Below, one piece after another: positions 33,419 through 46,439 of a DNA stretch of 64,000 nucleotides. This DNA comes from Sipunculus nudus (lineage: Eukaryota > Annelida > Sipuncula > Golfingiida > Sipunculidae). The stretch is taken from assembly GCA_026874595.1 (NCBI GenBank), contig CM049322.1, forward strand, positions 58,495,886 to 58,559,885, given 5' to 3'. Every line of letters begins with the position of its first letter. Position 1 is the first letter of the stretch. The position numbers and the translations under genes were made by a program. Under the pieces are notes generated by a model. It was not told the DNA's origin. It saw only the letters and a program-made list of their open reading frames with translations, and made no database searches.

Positions 33419-36400
33419 GTATTATACTCTTCATGTATATAAAGTATTATACATAGTTACAACCCTCCATCGGTGTACACATGTTTATTGCCGATCGACT
33501 TTGAGGTCGATCTCTCTGCTGGGAGTCGTCTTTCTTTCGAAAATACATTTAAAAAAACTTTCCAATGCTAAGACTCGATAAACCCACCCCCGCCCTAGTG
33601 TCTCTTTTTTAATACGACAACCACTACCCAGACCCGACACAGATCACGTGAGTAGATTGATTTGTGATGTCAAAGTCCAAGTGTGAAAAAGGCATGATAT
33701 ATAACTAATATATCTAATAACAAATGGCATGACGTAGGAGACATTGGAGGGGGGTAGGGAACAAAACAGGTCCCCTCATTTTTTAGGGATGGAGGACAAA
33801 GTACCTTCTGTCCCCACCACCTTTAAGGGAACCGACTAAACACAGAATTTTGTGATAATGCAGGCAAGTAGTTTATCATAGTTTCCCCATATTTCCTCAG
33901 TAATCTTTATGCATGTCATATTGTGAACATTTAGGATACAGCTTCCCTTATCATAAATGTTAGCTTATGTTTTTGAATGTTTAAATCAGATGTAAATTGT
34001 GTATTATATACTGCTGAAATATAGCAAACTTTTTTTTTTGTGTAATGAAAAAAATATATATTTCGGAATATGTATTGTAGTGAAGAAAATCAGGATATTT
34101 CTAAGGAGGTGGGGGTCCCGCTTGTCAAAATTCGGGTGTTCTTACCTCGGGTTTGGGAGAGCGTTGTGTGTGTGTACTCCTCTGAATTGACCCAGTCAGA
34201 ATATTTTTCAGAAGCTTTCCGACTCCTCCCTCCCCCTTTTTAAAGGGTTTCAGACCAATTTAATTAGCCCCCTGTACCCCCGCCCCTTTTTCCGGATCTT
34301 TATCCTTAGTCATCCTTAGTTGGACCCTCTCCCCTCTTTTCCTAAATCGTGGATCCGCCCCTGTTTCTCAGCGAACAATGCGAATGAAGTTTGAAACTTA
34401 TGTTAAGCACTGCAATAAAAAAATGTTGCTACAAAAAAAATTATCTTGCGAAACCAAGCACATTGTATGGCCTCCAGGCGGCGTAGTATGTGGTTAATAT
34501 ATAACCACGTTTGCTGACGAAGAAATTTTCACGTCTGCGTGAAATATTCAATTATGATAGGCCGATTTTATGGGCCCGACACACAAGAATAATGTGACAC
34601 TAAACTGGATGTATAACTTCATTGACCACTTGTCATGAACTATATTATGTTGAACGGGCATGTAAACTATTAAATAGTACAAACATAAATTTATGCATTA
34701 TTTATCGAATGTACACATGCTTATTTTGCCGAGCGATTTTGAATCCATCTTTGCCATGGAAATTCCATTTCATAATACTTATCGTAAGACTCGATTAAAC
34801 CACCACCGACCAGGTGTCCAGTTTAAAAACCGCTACACAACCGCCACACAGACCCGATAAGGATCACGTGAGTAGATTGATTTTGGATGTCAAAGTCCAA
34901 GTGTAAAAAACGGCATGATATAACATCGGCTTATGAGCTTTATATATAACTGAATTACATACGTTCTAACACAGCATGCAGGGATTCCTTCACTAGGGCT
35001 CAACATTAACTCCTACCTAGTTGCCCGAGGTCAGGGAACAAAACCTCTCCGAGGTCGAGCTTACCATGAGTCTGACCTCGACCTGCTGGACAATCAACAA
35101 TATTTAAACTGTTAAATTAGATTGTAGAGCTACCATTCTAAAACGACGATATTCACCAGTACATAGTTTCATTATTTCTCACCTTTAAATATGAAGTGGT
35201 ATTTTTTTTTCATTGTATTTTTTTTTCAGAATTACTGATAAATGTCTAAATTCAACACATAGTAAATCTGACATACAAGAACTGACCTCGGGCTCGTAAA
35301 TCATTAAATAAATCAATAATTTATTGACTGAGGTCACGTGATTTCAGGTTAGGTCGCCCTACAGTAGACCTACCAGTTTCAGCTCAGTATAGATACAATC
35401 TGTTTCTTACATCCTGGTGCATATAAATATACTTATGCAAAGCCTAGCGCCATGATATTAGTTTACGACCAGCGACGACCGTACTGGTTTCAAGATAGGC
35501 TTACCAGCCTAATATGTCTATATAAGTTGTATACTAAGTTGTTGGACACTTTTAAATGTCAGAACTTATTAAGATGACTCTTAATGACTCTTTTTTCTTT
35601 CTTTTTTCGTTTGTCAGTTTGGTTTGATGATTTTTTAAATAAGGGTGCTCAAAAATTATATACTCTCATTGGTTTAAATTGTTATATGCTGGTTATTTTA
35701 ATTGGGTAGATTTCCTGATGGGCGTGATGGGCACAGGTAGGAGGAATAATATGCGTGATGAATACCATCATCGTAATGGTGCGTCACCTGGTGGTCACAT
35801 ATTGCTTAAAACATGTTTTGATATCTGCGGTTACAGCTTATAGAAAAAAAGAATCAACAGTTTTCATTACCCCTTCGATACAAAATTAACCCGCCTTAAA
35901 CAGGCAGGCCTATATAGGGCTGAAAAAAAATGCTTTGCCCTTTCTTTTTTTTAATAACAATACTATAGTCTCTTTCCGTGATGAGCATGGAAAATATTGA
36001 TTCAGGATATTTAATTACAGTTTTCCGAGAAATAACATGTATTTGTCAGGGTTGGACATAGTCCGTCTATAGACGACTTAGTATGCATTAACATTTTGCT
36101 GGTAAGCCTAACATTGCCAGGTTGCTGGTACTAAACTACTAAATGTCTGAGGGTTGGTATAAACGGCGAGGGCAAGTACTCATATATTATAATTGTAACG
36201 TTTATCACTTTTCTCACAGAGAAAAAAAATAGCCTTTAAAATGTGTATTTTTATGCTACAGGATGTAAGCTATTACCGGTAGGGTAAAGCGACCTTTAAT
36301 GAAATCATAGCAACGACTGCGTGGGCTGGTGTTCCAGTTATCACCCACATTTTTCATCCTCTTTCTGTACCCTTTGCTTTATGCATAGATGGGGAGGCAG

Positions 36401-36690
36401 TGCAGTCGTAACATTGCCACGTTTGTCGTCAAACTTCAAATTTGCATGTGCCTACTGTTATTTGATATATGCGTAGTAGGTAGGTTTATTGTGATTTTAC
36501 AAGCACATTCGCTTGGATCGTCATTTGTGGCTGATATTTGGCCTAAACAAGGTCAATTCAGATGTAAACAGAGCATCAACTATGTTAGCGGTTTTAGCCA
36601 GTTCTGGGCCAGAATAACGCCCACCAATAACGATTCATGCGACTCTGTTACAAGTATATCATATATTGCAGTGATTCTAGAGTAGATATG
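33419..36690. other. Duplicated intergenic DNA without a recognised gene
   Basis: 33419-33720 and 34440-34930 are the right part of copy 1 and the whole of copy 2 of a tandem duplication. 34220-34362 carries the repeat ending 'ggatccgcccctg'. 34990-35420 has several 'gaggtcgagc' and 'tgacctcg' words in both orientations. The 98-codon frame at 36389-36685 has no recognisable domain. Confidence 0.5.
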
Positions 36691-36699
36691 AATCTGTCG

Positions 36700-39150
36700 G
36701 TTTTTAGCTCTGCTGACTTTCAGTCACGCTGTGCTATAACGACGGGTCTTTGTCCGTCGTCCTCTGTCCGTCCTGCCGTCCGGCCGTTAGCAGGGCACAA
36801 ATCGTAACAGTAAGGGCTAGGATCATGAACCCTATAGAGTCTTAGAGGTTCTCCTTGCAATCCTGAAATTAGATCACTGCAACCTATATTCTCCGAGTTA
36901 CGGGCTGTGTTTGCACCATCCATAATTAAATCTTATATCCAAATTTTTTTATCCCAAACCTTCCATCTTTAACATACAGCTCACTTATCAACACGGGAAG
37001 ATACATAATTATTTAGAGGTCACAAAGTCAACGGTCAAGGTCACAGGACCCACTTCTTTGAAAAGCTTGTGGAAGCATTTGAAGCAAAATCTTTCTTCCA
37101 AAACCTTTGATCTTTCACATATGGCTCACCTATACTAAGTGTGGGAAGAAGCCAACAGATTTTGATGGCATACGTTCAAAGGTCAAGGCCACAGGATTCA
37201 CTTCTTTATAAAGGTTGTGGACACATTTCAGTCTAAACTTTTCAGTCCAAACCTTCCAGCATTAACATATAGCATCTCTGCCAATAGGGGAAAAGACCTT
37301 TTGATTTTGAGGTCAAATGTCAAGTTCACAGCACCCACTTCTTGCGTAAGTCATTTTAAGGCAAACGTATCAACCGATACCTTCCAACTGTCATATTTGG
37401 CTTACCTACTATAGGGGAAAACCCCTATTGATGTTGAGTTGTAAAGATCAGAGGTCAAGGTCACAGTACTAAATTGTTCCAAATGCTTGTGAACATATTA
37501 CAAGCTAAACTGTTCATCCCAAACCTTCAGTCTTTCACATACGCCCAATCTATGTATAACTCAATTTGATTCAAACTTCATATTTATGGGTCTTTTTGCT
37601 TGAAGAAATAACTAATTGATTTTGGGGTCAGCTGGTCAAGAGGTTAAAGGTTGCAGGTCCAAGTTATTCACAAATTGGTAACCAAGTGATTACTCCAGTT
37701 TTGAGTGATTAGTAGTTTAAGTGGTTAGTATTTACCCATTACTCTAGAAAGAATCCAATTGATATGTGGGCCAAGGTCATAGGTCAGTCATGTTCACAAT
37801 AAAAACTTACCTTGTACATCTAACTGAGTGGCCTTTATTGTGAGCGACACTGGTGATATATGACTCCCTTTCGTATAAACCCATTGAAAGCTAAGAACAT
37901 CATAAGTTCATAACAAAAACACTGTTGCCCGAGGTATTACTTCATGCTTCGGTCAGGCATTAAGACCATGAGAGTATTGTATTAAGGTTTAGCTACTAAT
38001 TTATAAGATGATGGGAACATTTTGTAGTTTATTTTATAGAATTATCATAGCAATGACCTTAGTTTCCTTGATATCTAAATATGCTTATACAAATCATCAG
38101 ATATACCAGCAAGTGTTTTTTTTCCTGATAATATGTGGGTCTGTACCTGGATTTAGGATAGCTTTATTTGTTTTACAAGACTCTTAGTGATTCTTTTTGC
38201 ATTTCTTTTCTTTCAAGTTTTGCAGTTTACCTACCCTGCTGACCCCACAAAAAGGCAAGGTGATAATTCAAAATATTGGACTGACACTTTTTACATTTGC
38301 ATGTCCATAAATCTGATTTGACAGCTCTCCAAACTGATCATGCCTTTTGAACTGATTTGGACATTCATTATCATAACATTCTTTGGAGAAATTGCCGCAA
38401 GTGGTCTCTTATTGGAGGATGTGTGATATCAAATATCAGACTTGTCAGAAATCCATTATGTTTGTTAGGTAGCCACCTTAGAAATCCTTTTGTCAGTGTA
38501 GTTTCTGTGATTTATTTTTTAATGTACGGTCCCTTTTAGAGGATGTTTGTTGTCAGATTTTCAGAAATCCAATATGGCCACCAGGTATCCCTCTTTAAAT
38601 TCCTTTAAAACATATTTATCAAGACTGTTAAAGTGAATGCAATTGGACGTACATTAATGCAATCTTGCAAAGGATTTGATCAAATATTTTTTTAAAATAT
38701 GACCATCATTAACGAAAGTTCAGTACAGCTGGTTTGTACTGAATAAAAATACATACAGAAGCACCCTTTTCACAATAATTCTTGCATGGATTACCTTGAT
38801 TTTTTGCTATATATATTGATCTTATATTTGGCCTGTGTGGTGTGCCTTTTGAAACTTACAGGTATCAAGCAAGCTATTGGATTAGTTCCTGTTAGCTCAA
38901 CAACCATACATTTTGTCTCTGGCCATGAAGTCACTGTGTTTTAACCAGACATGTGATATATATTTCTGACATCGTAGAAAGTTTAAACAAAATTGGAAAA
39001 AAGGTTTTTAAAAAATTCGACTGGAAGTTGTGAATCCCAGCCCATGATGTCACAGGTCATGCTTAGCAGATGAGCGTCATGACCTAAGGGTCACATGGGT
39101 ATATTTCAGATGGTTGAGTATTTCACTTGAATCCGAGATCATAAATTTGT
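36700..39150. repeat. Long interspersed repeat R3, copy 1
   Basis: Begins 'tttagctctgctgactttcagtcac' and contains tandem blocks of about 150 bases built on 'ggtcaaggtcacagg' and 'aaaccttccatctttcacatat'. A unique-looking tail follows (37560-39000). The part 37100-38900 is collinear with 61740-63740, and the opening 36700-37100 with 52310-52700. No ORF fits a transposase or reverse transcriptase. Repeats of this style are familiar from mollusc genomes, but the family here is not identified. Confidence 0.7.
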
Positions 39151-39318
39151 TCAGCATCTGACGACTGTTATTTTATAATGTGATCTTAGGATATACAATA
39201 ATTTCCCCTGAACAAAGTCCTTTAGTGTCATATTTCGTGACCGTAAAATGCACTAATATGTATTAAATACTATTTTAGGTTTCTTTTTAAAGGTTGAATC
39301 TTCCCTGTGACCGTCAAA

Positions 39319-40592
39319 ATGTGTGCAGATTTTACAGCTGGTGCCTCGGACGAGAAAGGGTAAGCATAAGCTTATACCAACATCTCTGTCTTGTGAAAAT
39401 TAACTTAATGAACAGTCATACAAAACATTTAAGCCTATAAAATTGGTTATATGTATGTTTCAGATGTACATTAATATTCAATAATTACAGTCTACACGCC
39501 AACAAACAACTAATCAATAGTCTTCTTTAATGACAAGCACCTTGAATATCATTTTCGATGTATTAATGTATGAATAAAGACATGAACGAGAAGACCTTAA
39601 GTATTAATATTGATGTTGGATTTAAATATAAAATGTATTAATGTTAATTTTACAGACCCGAAACTATCAAGCTTGGTTCTGTGGTGACATGGAACCTGGA
39701 AAAAGCCTCGGACAGCCCTGTAAAAGCAAAGGATCGCAACAAGGCCATCGCTTTGATTGCTAATAATAATCTATTTTCGGCAGTTATTTTAGCTTCTGAA
39801 TTGCCATCTGGAAAAGTAGGTGAATTGATCGCGGGGAAGAAGTCTCCGGGCATAAAGAGAAAGGGCAAGAGAGAGGCAGCTATCATACCTCATGGGACGA
39901 TAGAGGAAAACATACAGTTCCTAGACGCCGCACACCTGCAGAGAGCATATGAGAGATGCAAGGATAAATTGGTATCTTCCGACTTTAGCTATTCCCGTTT
40001 TGAAGCTTGTGTCTTTCGCGGGAACATACTGATGGCCGCATGCCATGGAAAATTCAAAACACCAAACAAGAAAGCTTTATTGTCTGATGCTGTAGTGCTT
40101 ATTGAACAGATTCGACAGGACCAAAATTGCGATGCGGTTATTATTGGTGGTGATTTTAATATCAAGGCAAGTGTCGCAGAGAAAAGTCCAAAATTAATGG
40201 AAATGAAGGGTGGGAATTTCAAGGGGGCAGAAAACGCTAGAGATGATCCAATTGATTACATAATGTGTTGGCCTTTCAGTGCATTCAGACAAAAGAATCA
40301 TCCAAAAGTAATCCCTGTGCCCACATTTACCGATCCCATCGGGAAAGAGTGGAAAATATTTGACCATTCAATCTTTGTTTTTGACCTGGAGTTCAAACCG
40401 TCAACTACAATTGATTACATAATGCGTCAGGCTTCCAGTGCATTAAATCAAATGAGTGATCCAAAATTTATCCCTCCGGCCAGAGTAACCGATCCCAGCG
40501 GGAAAGTGTATAAATTTTATTACTATCCAAAATTTGTTGTTGAACTGGAGGTCAAACCGTCATTTACAGAGTTTTTTTATATGGAGGATTAA
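39319..40592 (+). CDS. Stand-alone endonuclease/exonuclease/phosphatase (EEP, DNase I-like) family protein
   Basis: Two exons, 39319-39359 and 39656-40592, joined in phase 2 with GT-AG borders, give 325 residues. The EEP fold is indicated by TWNLEKA (Asn27), a Glu in ILASELP (Glu62), IIGGDFNI (Asp180, Asn182), a DPIDYIM segment, and FDHS (Asp250, His251). These line up with the metal-binding and catalytic positions of DNase I-like phosphodiesterases. There is no signal peptide and no reverse transcriptase downstream, so it is not a LINE ORF2. The last third is a tandem duplication of 53 codons (40251-40409 and 40410-40568). The second unit keeps IDYIM but has YYYP where the first has DHS. The substrate (nucleic acid, phosphoinositide or other) cannot be told. 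A distant AATAAA at 41277 may serve the 3' end. Confidence 0.8.
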
Positions 40593-41771
40593 TTTGCTGA
40601 CCTTCGCCTATTCGCACACACCATCAGCACTGACACATTCAATCTCCTCAAACAGCACCAAAAATTATGACTACCGCTTGGAACGTCTCCTGTCTCCCAC
40701 CATATGTACACTCCCGAGGCAGCGGAAAGATATTCCCGCTGCCAGGTTTGACCGATTATGATATGGCCGACCTTCCTGCCATCCCAGTATGGCACGAATG
40801 TCAACACTCACCGGAAATGAGTGCGCATGAGCGTGATCTAGCCATAACACATGGAATAGTGACTGATGGTCACAACAGAGGGCGCTCGAGGACGACTACG
40901 AACTGTACCCTTTTAACTCTGGGGAGCCATATGAAGTTATTACATATTAAATATGAAGGATAGAATCATTATTTTATCGATATATTTGATTTGTGAAATA
41001 TATATTATAACATTTCCATTTGATTAATATGTTTTATTTATATTAAGAGTAAGAGTATTATAAACCTATGTGAAATGTGTCACCTTCAGCTAGACATTTC
41101 CAGACATGCAATGAACAAGAGCCATGGTCAGAGCCACGAGGAAGCAGTTGACATTCTGACCACCTGACAAATTTTGAAAAATTACATTATTACTAATATT
41201 TAAAAGGAAAATGAATTGAATACATGTATTACTCTCAGAAAATTTGTATGTGTTTGTTTGATTTGAGTTGTATAGAATAAAGATGGTTGTGTATATACTG
41301 CATTCGGTGTTTGTGTATAATTTATTACTAACGAGATATGTAAATATGCATGAGCGATAGTTTGATTGAAGGTGAGAGAGAGCGAGAGAGAGAGAGAGAG
41401 TGAGAAATGTAAGAAAGATAAGTGATAATTGGAGAGAGAGAGAGAGAGAAGGAAAGAGGGATTGAAGGAAATCTGTAAATTTGCATGAGAGAGGGAGAGA
41501 CAGAATGAAAGAGAGAGGTACATGAATTCAAATACAAAGATACTAAATAATATTTTATATCGAGAGAGAGAATGAAAGAGAGAGGTAATACGTAAATTCT
41601 AACCCGAATATACTAAATATTATTTAATTTCGGGCTTGCCATGTGCGAGGTCCAAAGTCCTAGACATGAACTGTCCTATATATGAATTATTTGTTTTATT
41701 CTTTCTCTGTGTGTCAATATAGTGTATCTAGGCTTGCCATGTGAGAAGTCCTAGATATGAACTGCCGATAT

Positions 41772-41838
<67 letters not shown>

Positions 41839-41853
41839 ATTTTTACTTGTTTA
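40593..41853. other. 3' flank of the EEP gene and microsatellites
   Basis: 40593-40960 is GC-richer than its surroundings and may be 3' UTR. ORFs here lack recognisable domains. 41376-41448 and 41461-41582 hold GA-rich tracts. 'gcttgccatgtg-gagg-c' is repeated at 41633 and 41732. 41775-41836 is a (TA)n tract. Confidence 0.5.
41775..41836. repeat. (TA)n microsatellite
   Basis: Uninterrupted TA tract of about 62 bases. Confidence 0.95.
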
Positions 41854-42370
41854 TCAACATTGGAGAGCATTTTGTTGGCATTCCCGAGAACAAAAGAATT
41901 TGTCTGTATTTCCTGCTTTAAAATATTTACTATGGATGCGTTTGCAAGATTTATGAAACCATTCTAAGCGAGCATCACATTGTGCCATGGGGCCATTGCC
42001 ATAACCGAAGTGGTTTTTTTTCACTATATTGCTGTCTACATGTGTAATATACATCTACAGTGGCACACTTATTTTCAGACTTTATCCTTTGTATCGGTTA
42101 TTCCGGTAATTCTTTCGTTTCATTGTTTTGCAGACAATCAAAGAAATGCCTGCGGAATATTTCTTAGTGATAATGAATTGAACTTGGATCTTTACCGTTT
42201 GCTAAACTTACCACTGCAGCAACAGCAAACAAACTACAGTCATTTCCACCGTTATGAATTTGGAAAGGGCATGATATTTTTTTCAAAGATTGAGAGAATG
42301 CTGGAACTAAGCACAATTTTTTTTCAATGACATCTTCAGGTACTGTTTCATCCACAGTTTGGACCGCCAA
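41854..42370 (-). pseudogene. Decayed transposon ORF fragment: Ulp1-like protease C-terminal part followed by a PHD finger
   Basis: On the minus strand, 42370-42164 reads GGNDCSLFAVAAVVSLANG, which resembles the cysteine-containing CGLFAIA segment of C48/Ulp1-type peptidases. After a stop, another frame reads FRRHFFDCL. Then 42054-41854 reads MAQCDARLEWFHKSCKRI ... FFCSREC, a PHD-type zinc finger. The order Ulp1-like then PHD is known from mobile-element proteins of several invertebrates and fish. Stops and frame changes make it non-functional. The lysine-rich frame at 42753-42556 may be a further piece of the same ORF but has no domain of its own. Confidence 0.55.
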
Positions 42371-42949
42371 TAGTTGTGGCTGTCAACCAGTGATTAAACC
42401 TACCACAATGTAGTATCTGTATCATATTATTCATTACGGGTTTAAAGGCCCGTGACTGTGTGAAAAGTAGGCTATGTAGACCGTTTATATGGAATTTATT
42501 TCTCATAATGTTTGAGCAGCACCAATATGCTTATCTGAAAACCAGATTCCAGGAGTCAGTATTTTCCGTTGTTCACGTATGGGTTTACGATTTTGAACTG
42601 TTTTTTTTTGGACGGAGGTTCACTTTTTGAGTCGTAATCGACCTCGATATTATCTAATCGCGGCTGTGTTTCAACCGGACTTGTTTTCCTATCAGCTTGC
42701 TCTATATTTTGTATATTCTCTGCAAGGTTTTTATTTTTTGGGCTAAGGTTCATTTTGGGGTATAATTGGTTTGTCAGTCCTCATATATCCTCATTGCTTA
42801 TAGGTTTGAGATGAAGTCTATTTATAATTATTTATATTATTTATAATTCTGTTATAAGAAAATATAATGAGGCCTTCTCCCCGTTTAACATGATAAGAAA
42901 TTAAAGAAAATTTATTAATATAATGGGCTTTATTAATTAATAAATTTAG

Positions 42950-44990
42950 GTATAACAATGATTTATTAAGTCATACAGATCTCTCATTACTGAAGACATC
43001 TGATATCTACCTTACACACAGTGTACACCCTAAATTCGGATAAAACTGGATGAAACCTGGTTTATCTAATCCAAATTGTTCTTGATAAACTAAACCGATA
43101 AAACCACCTTTGGAAAATCTGTCTACCGTCTTTTAAAATAATATCTAAGATCAATGAGGCCACAAATCTCAGGATAATCAATGCATCTGTTCCAAAAGAC
43201 CACATTTATGATGAAATAAAATTATTTACTCATTCAACTGACATAATCATTAATAATGAGGCTTAGGGACACAATCTACAGGGACCTGCAATGAAAATAT
43301 GGAAACCCACACGTTAACATGCCCATATGTTACATGATAGAATACAGTCATGGAACTGGCTTGGTATGCATTTGAGTAAAAGTAGCTATGTAAATCTTCT
43401 TAAATTAGAATAATTGTACCTGAATTGTACGTGCCGTGTTTCACCGTTGGTTTAACTGGCTGAAGCAAGTCAAACCCAGCTGGCCAACAACAAAAAGAAA
43501 AGTGTTGCGATGATAATTCCGTCCAAGCGGAGCATTAGCTTGCAGCATCAGGTATATAAGTGATTAATTGAATTTGATTATTGGATTTAATGGTGATGAA
43601 GCCCGTAGGCCCCTTCGCTGCCAGGGAGGTCAATATAGGGAATTCTCAGGGGGATATGTCCCCAACCTTTTAGCAAGGGGAGGGGGGGCTTGAAGAATGT
43701 ATTAAGAAAATAATTCATGTATAATATATATATATAATTTATATATGTGTAAATTTCAATATTTGTGGGTTTATTAAAAAAAGGTGCCTTAACCTACGCC
43801 CGAGAGTAATTCCCCCACTTTTGACGATAACTTGACACCACTGCATATGCCCAGCCACTGAAAATTCTTTTTTTTTTTGGTGGGGGGGGGGGAGGGGTGG
43901 TCAAAAATATATTCTAGTGAAATATTAACCTTAGAAATTTTTAGGAATTCATATTTCTTCTGATTTGAAGTTGGCCGAAAATTTTAATTACTGCGTAAAG
44001 AAGGAACCACAACGTTTATTCTTTCTGAGGAACCTAAAAGATTTCGTGCTTAGCCAACCGAAGTTTTATCAGGCGGGAATTGAGGGTGTCATAACGTTGT
44101 CAGTAAATGTTTGGGAAAGTAGTATCACTGTCGAGGAAAGAAACCGTCTCTCGAGGGAAGTTAGAGGGTCATTGGGGTTCTTTTTTTCACTGTTGACTCC
44201 ATTTCTCAAACACGATTGTTTCAGAAAGCAAACGATATTATAGAGGACCATAGTCAAAAATGAAATCGGGAGTTCGCTATAGGTTGCTCTCAGGCAACTC
44301 CAAAAGAACTCAATTAGTACATACGCGTCGGCCGTTCGACAATTAAATATATCATTTGCAGCACAATAACCTAGTCAAATATTTTTTACGTCTTTTTTTC
44401 ATACACAATTTTATTTTATTATTTTTTGTTTACTGTATTTGTTTAAGCAAGCCAGTCAAGCCAAATACTAAAGTATGTGATGATTTTATTCCATATATAG
44501 CAATAAACTATATATTATCTCTTAAATATCATATATTTAAAATAAAATTGTTTGAAAATACACATACAAAATCATATTTTAATATGATCTTACACTACTT
44601 ATGCAGCTGTTATAACTTTACAGCACTTCTTCTAAATCACCTTTGTTCTGACCATTTTAACTAATTACACCTTTTATTTCAAAGGGCCAAGAAACGGACC
44701 AATGAGAGCAGGGGGTTGCGGTTAAAACTTTTGAGCTGAATACCCTATGTGAATAATGCTCTCATTTGTCTGATTGCATTTTTTTACTTACAGCAATTTC
44801 TTAAAAACCAGTAGGCAGATTTTCCAAAGGTGGTTTAATCGGTTTAATTTATCCAGAAAAAATTGGATTAGATATACCAGGTTTCATCCAGTTTTATCCG
44901 ATTCCGGGTGTACACTGTGTGTGAGGTAGATATGAGATATCTTCAGGAATGAGAGATCTGTGTGACTCAATTAATCATTGAAAAACTTAA
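42950..44990. mobile_element. 2-kb element with about 165-bp terminal inverted repeats
   Basis: 42960-43130 and 44810-44985 are reverse complements with modest divergence. Matching blocks include 'acagatctctcat' against 'atgagagatctgt', 'cagtgtacac' against 'gtgtacactg', 'ggataaaactggatgaaacctgg' and its complement, and 'ccacctttggaaaatctg' and its complement. Exact ends and target duplication are not clear, because both flanks are AT-rich and similar to each other. The interior holds one frame of 92 codons (43965-44243, ... VITLSVNVWESSITVEERNRL) that I do not recognise. Probably a DNA transposon derivative. Confidence 0.65.
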
Positions 44991-45289
44991 ATATTAACAA
45001 GTTTTGAGGGTTATTTTTCAAAGATGGCCATATCGTGAACTGCTACGTCCCCGTGTAAACAAATGTATCATAAAACCACATAAAACACTACAGCTCATTC
45101 CGGGATAATATATGCAGATATCACACCAAAAATTTAATCAATTGCTTCTTGTATTATTGCCGAGCGATCTTGAACATTTCGTCAAAATCTGTCAATAACA
45201 TTGTGAGTAATTTAACCAACAGGCAAACTCATACACAGACAAACCAACGTCACCATAAAAACATTACCTTTGCCACAAGAAGGTAATAA

Positions 45290-45345
45290 TAATAATTATT
45301 ATTATTATAATTATAATTATAATTATAATTATAATAACAATAATA
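45290..45345. repeat. (ATT)n/(AAT)n-type microsatellite
   Basis: Imperfect AT-rich trinucleotide tract. No gene is visible between 44990 and 45700. Confidence 0.85.
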
Positions 45346-45729
45346 ATAGCAATAGTAATAATATGATAAATAGATATATAAATAGACAAACATTCATACT
45401 TCCCCCAATAGAAATGTATGTCACTATTATAATTTGTAAATGAATAAATAAGTAAATTGGATGAAAATGTACCTAAATCACAAAAATACCTGAATCTCAA
45501 ATCTAGGATTTACATTTTTATGTATGTTTCATCTGCTTATTTTGGCTCCAATTTTTTCAGTTCTTTTGTGTTTTTCGTTTTTACATTACTATGTTTAATC
45601 CTCTCTATCCTATGGGCTCTCGTTAAAACTTCTAGATCTTCCGAGGGATCGTAATTAATGCATTGCTTTATTTTACTACATTGTGTTTAAATGGTAAACT
45701 GTTATTTTGCCTGTATCAATATTAAGTAC

Positions 45730-46155
45730 TCCTAGAAAATGGTCTGAAAAGCAATATTTAAAACTTCAAAGGAACAAACACAATAAAATATAGCAGAACT
45801 ATAAATCAAATCCTAAACTAGGGCCATTTAATATAACAATGATATTATCCACACACTTAATAATAACTTTCTTGATAAATGTTTGTAACACCTTCTTCTT
45901 GTAAACAGGAACCCTTCCCCTTTCATGTTTGAATGTGCACTAGAATATCCAGAAATCATCTTCTGTATGTCCATCTGTAAGCTTTGCCCGCGTTTCAGTC
46001 AGGGCAATAAGGTTATATTGAGTAACAGGTTCTTAAAGTTAATGTCTCTTTTGGAACCATTAATATTCCAAGAGAGAACCTTTAAAACATCATTAAAATC
46101 TGCAGCAGATTTGTTAAGTATCCGACACTCACCTGAATCCTCCCAAATGTGAGTT
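45730..46155 (-). pseudogene. Decayed LINE endonuclease-domain fragment
   Basis: On the minus strand from about 46100 the frame reads VLSWNINGSKRDINFKNLL, which matches the N-terminal strand of the EEP endonuclease of LINE ORF2 proteins. Shifted and stopped continuations follow, and near 45755 FSDHFLGVL resembles the SDH motif that ends such domains. The segment between is too short and full of stops, so this is an old, deleted copy. No reverse transcriptase follows in the window. Confidence 0.5.
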
Positions 46156-46439
46156 GTTGTGCTGTGCGAAGCATTGTTTAACCTTAGTGCATCTAAGTGC
46201 AAGGGTGATGAACCTAAATTAGATATTGAAAAATATTATTTCTGTGATATTTTCATAACTTAAATTTTCACATTTAAAATGTAGGATATATCTAAGTGAT
46301 TTACCTTAATTTAGTTAATGTCTATGTTGTTAAACTATAACATAATTGTCGATTACATGTTTTACAAATATTGCTTATCATCATTCTTTCATATTTACCC
46401 AATTTTATTATATCATCATGATCATTTATGCATGATATT

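Noticed and set aside
36389-36685. 98-codon frame before repeat R3
   Set aside because: Weakly hydrophobic, no domain, no second exon or signal-cleavage pattern that convinces.
39681-40592. EEP frame as part of a LINE ORF2
   Set aside because: It has an upstream spliced coding exon, ends without a reverse transcriptase, and its sequence is intact while true LINE pieces in the window are decayed.
40534-40963. Plus-strand frames just downstream of the EEP gene (75 and 98 codons)
   Set aside because: No domain, overlapping frames on both strands, and position consistent with a 3' UTR.
43965-44243. 92-codon frame inside the inverted-repeat element as a host gene
   Set aside because: No recognised domain and no splice or start context; better treated as part of the mobile element.
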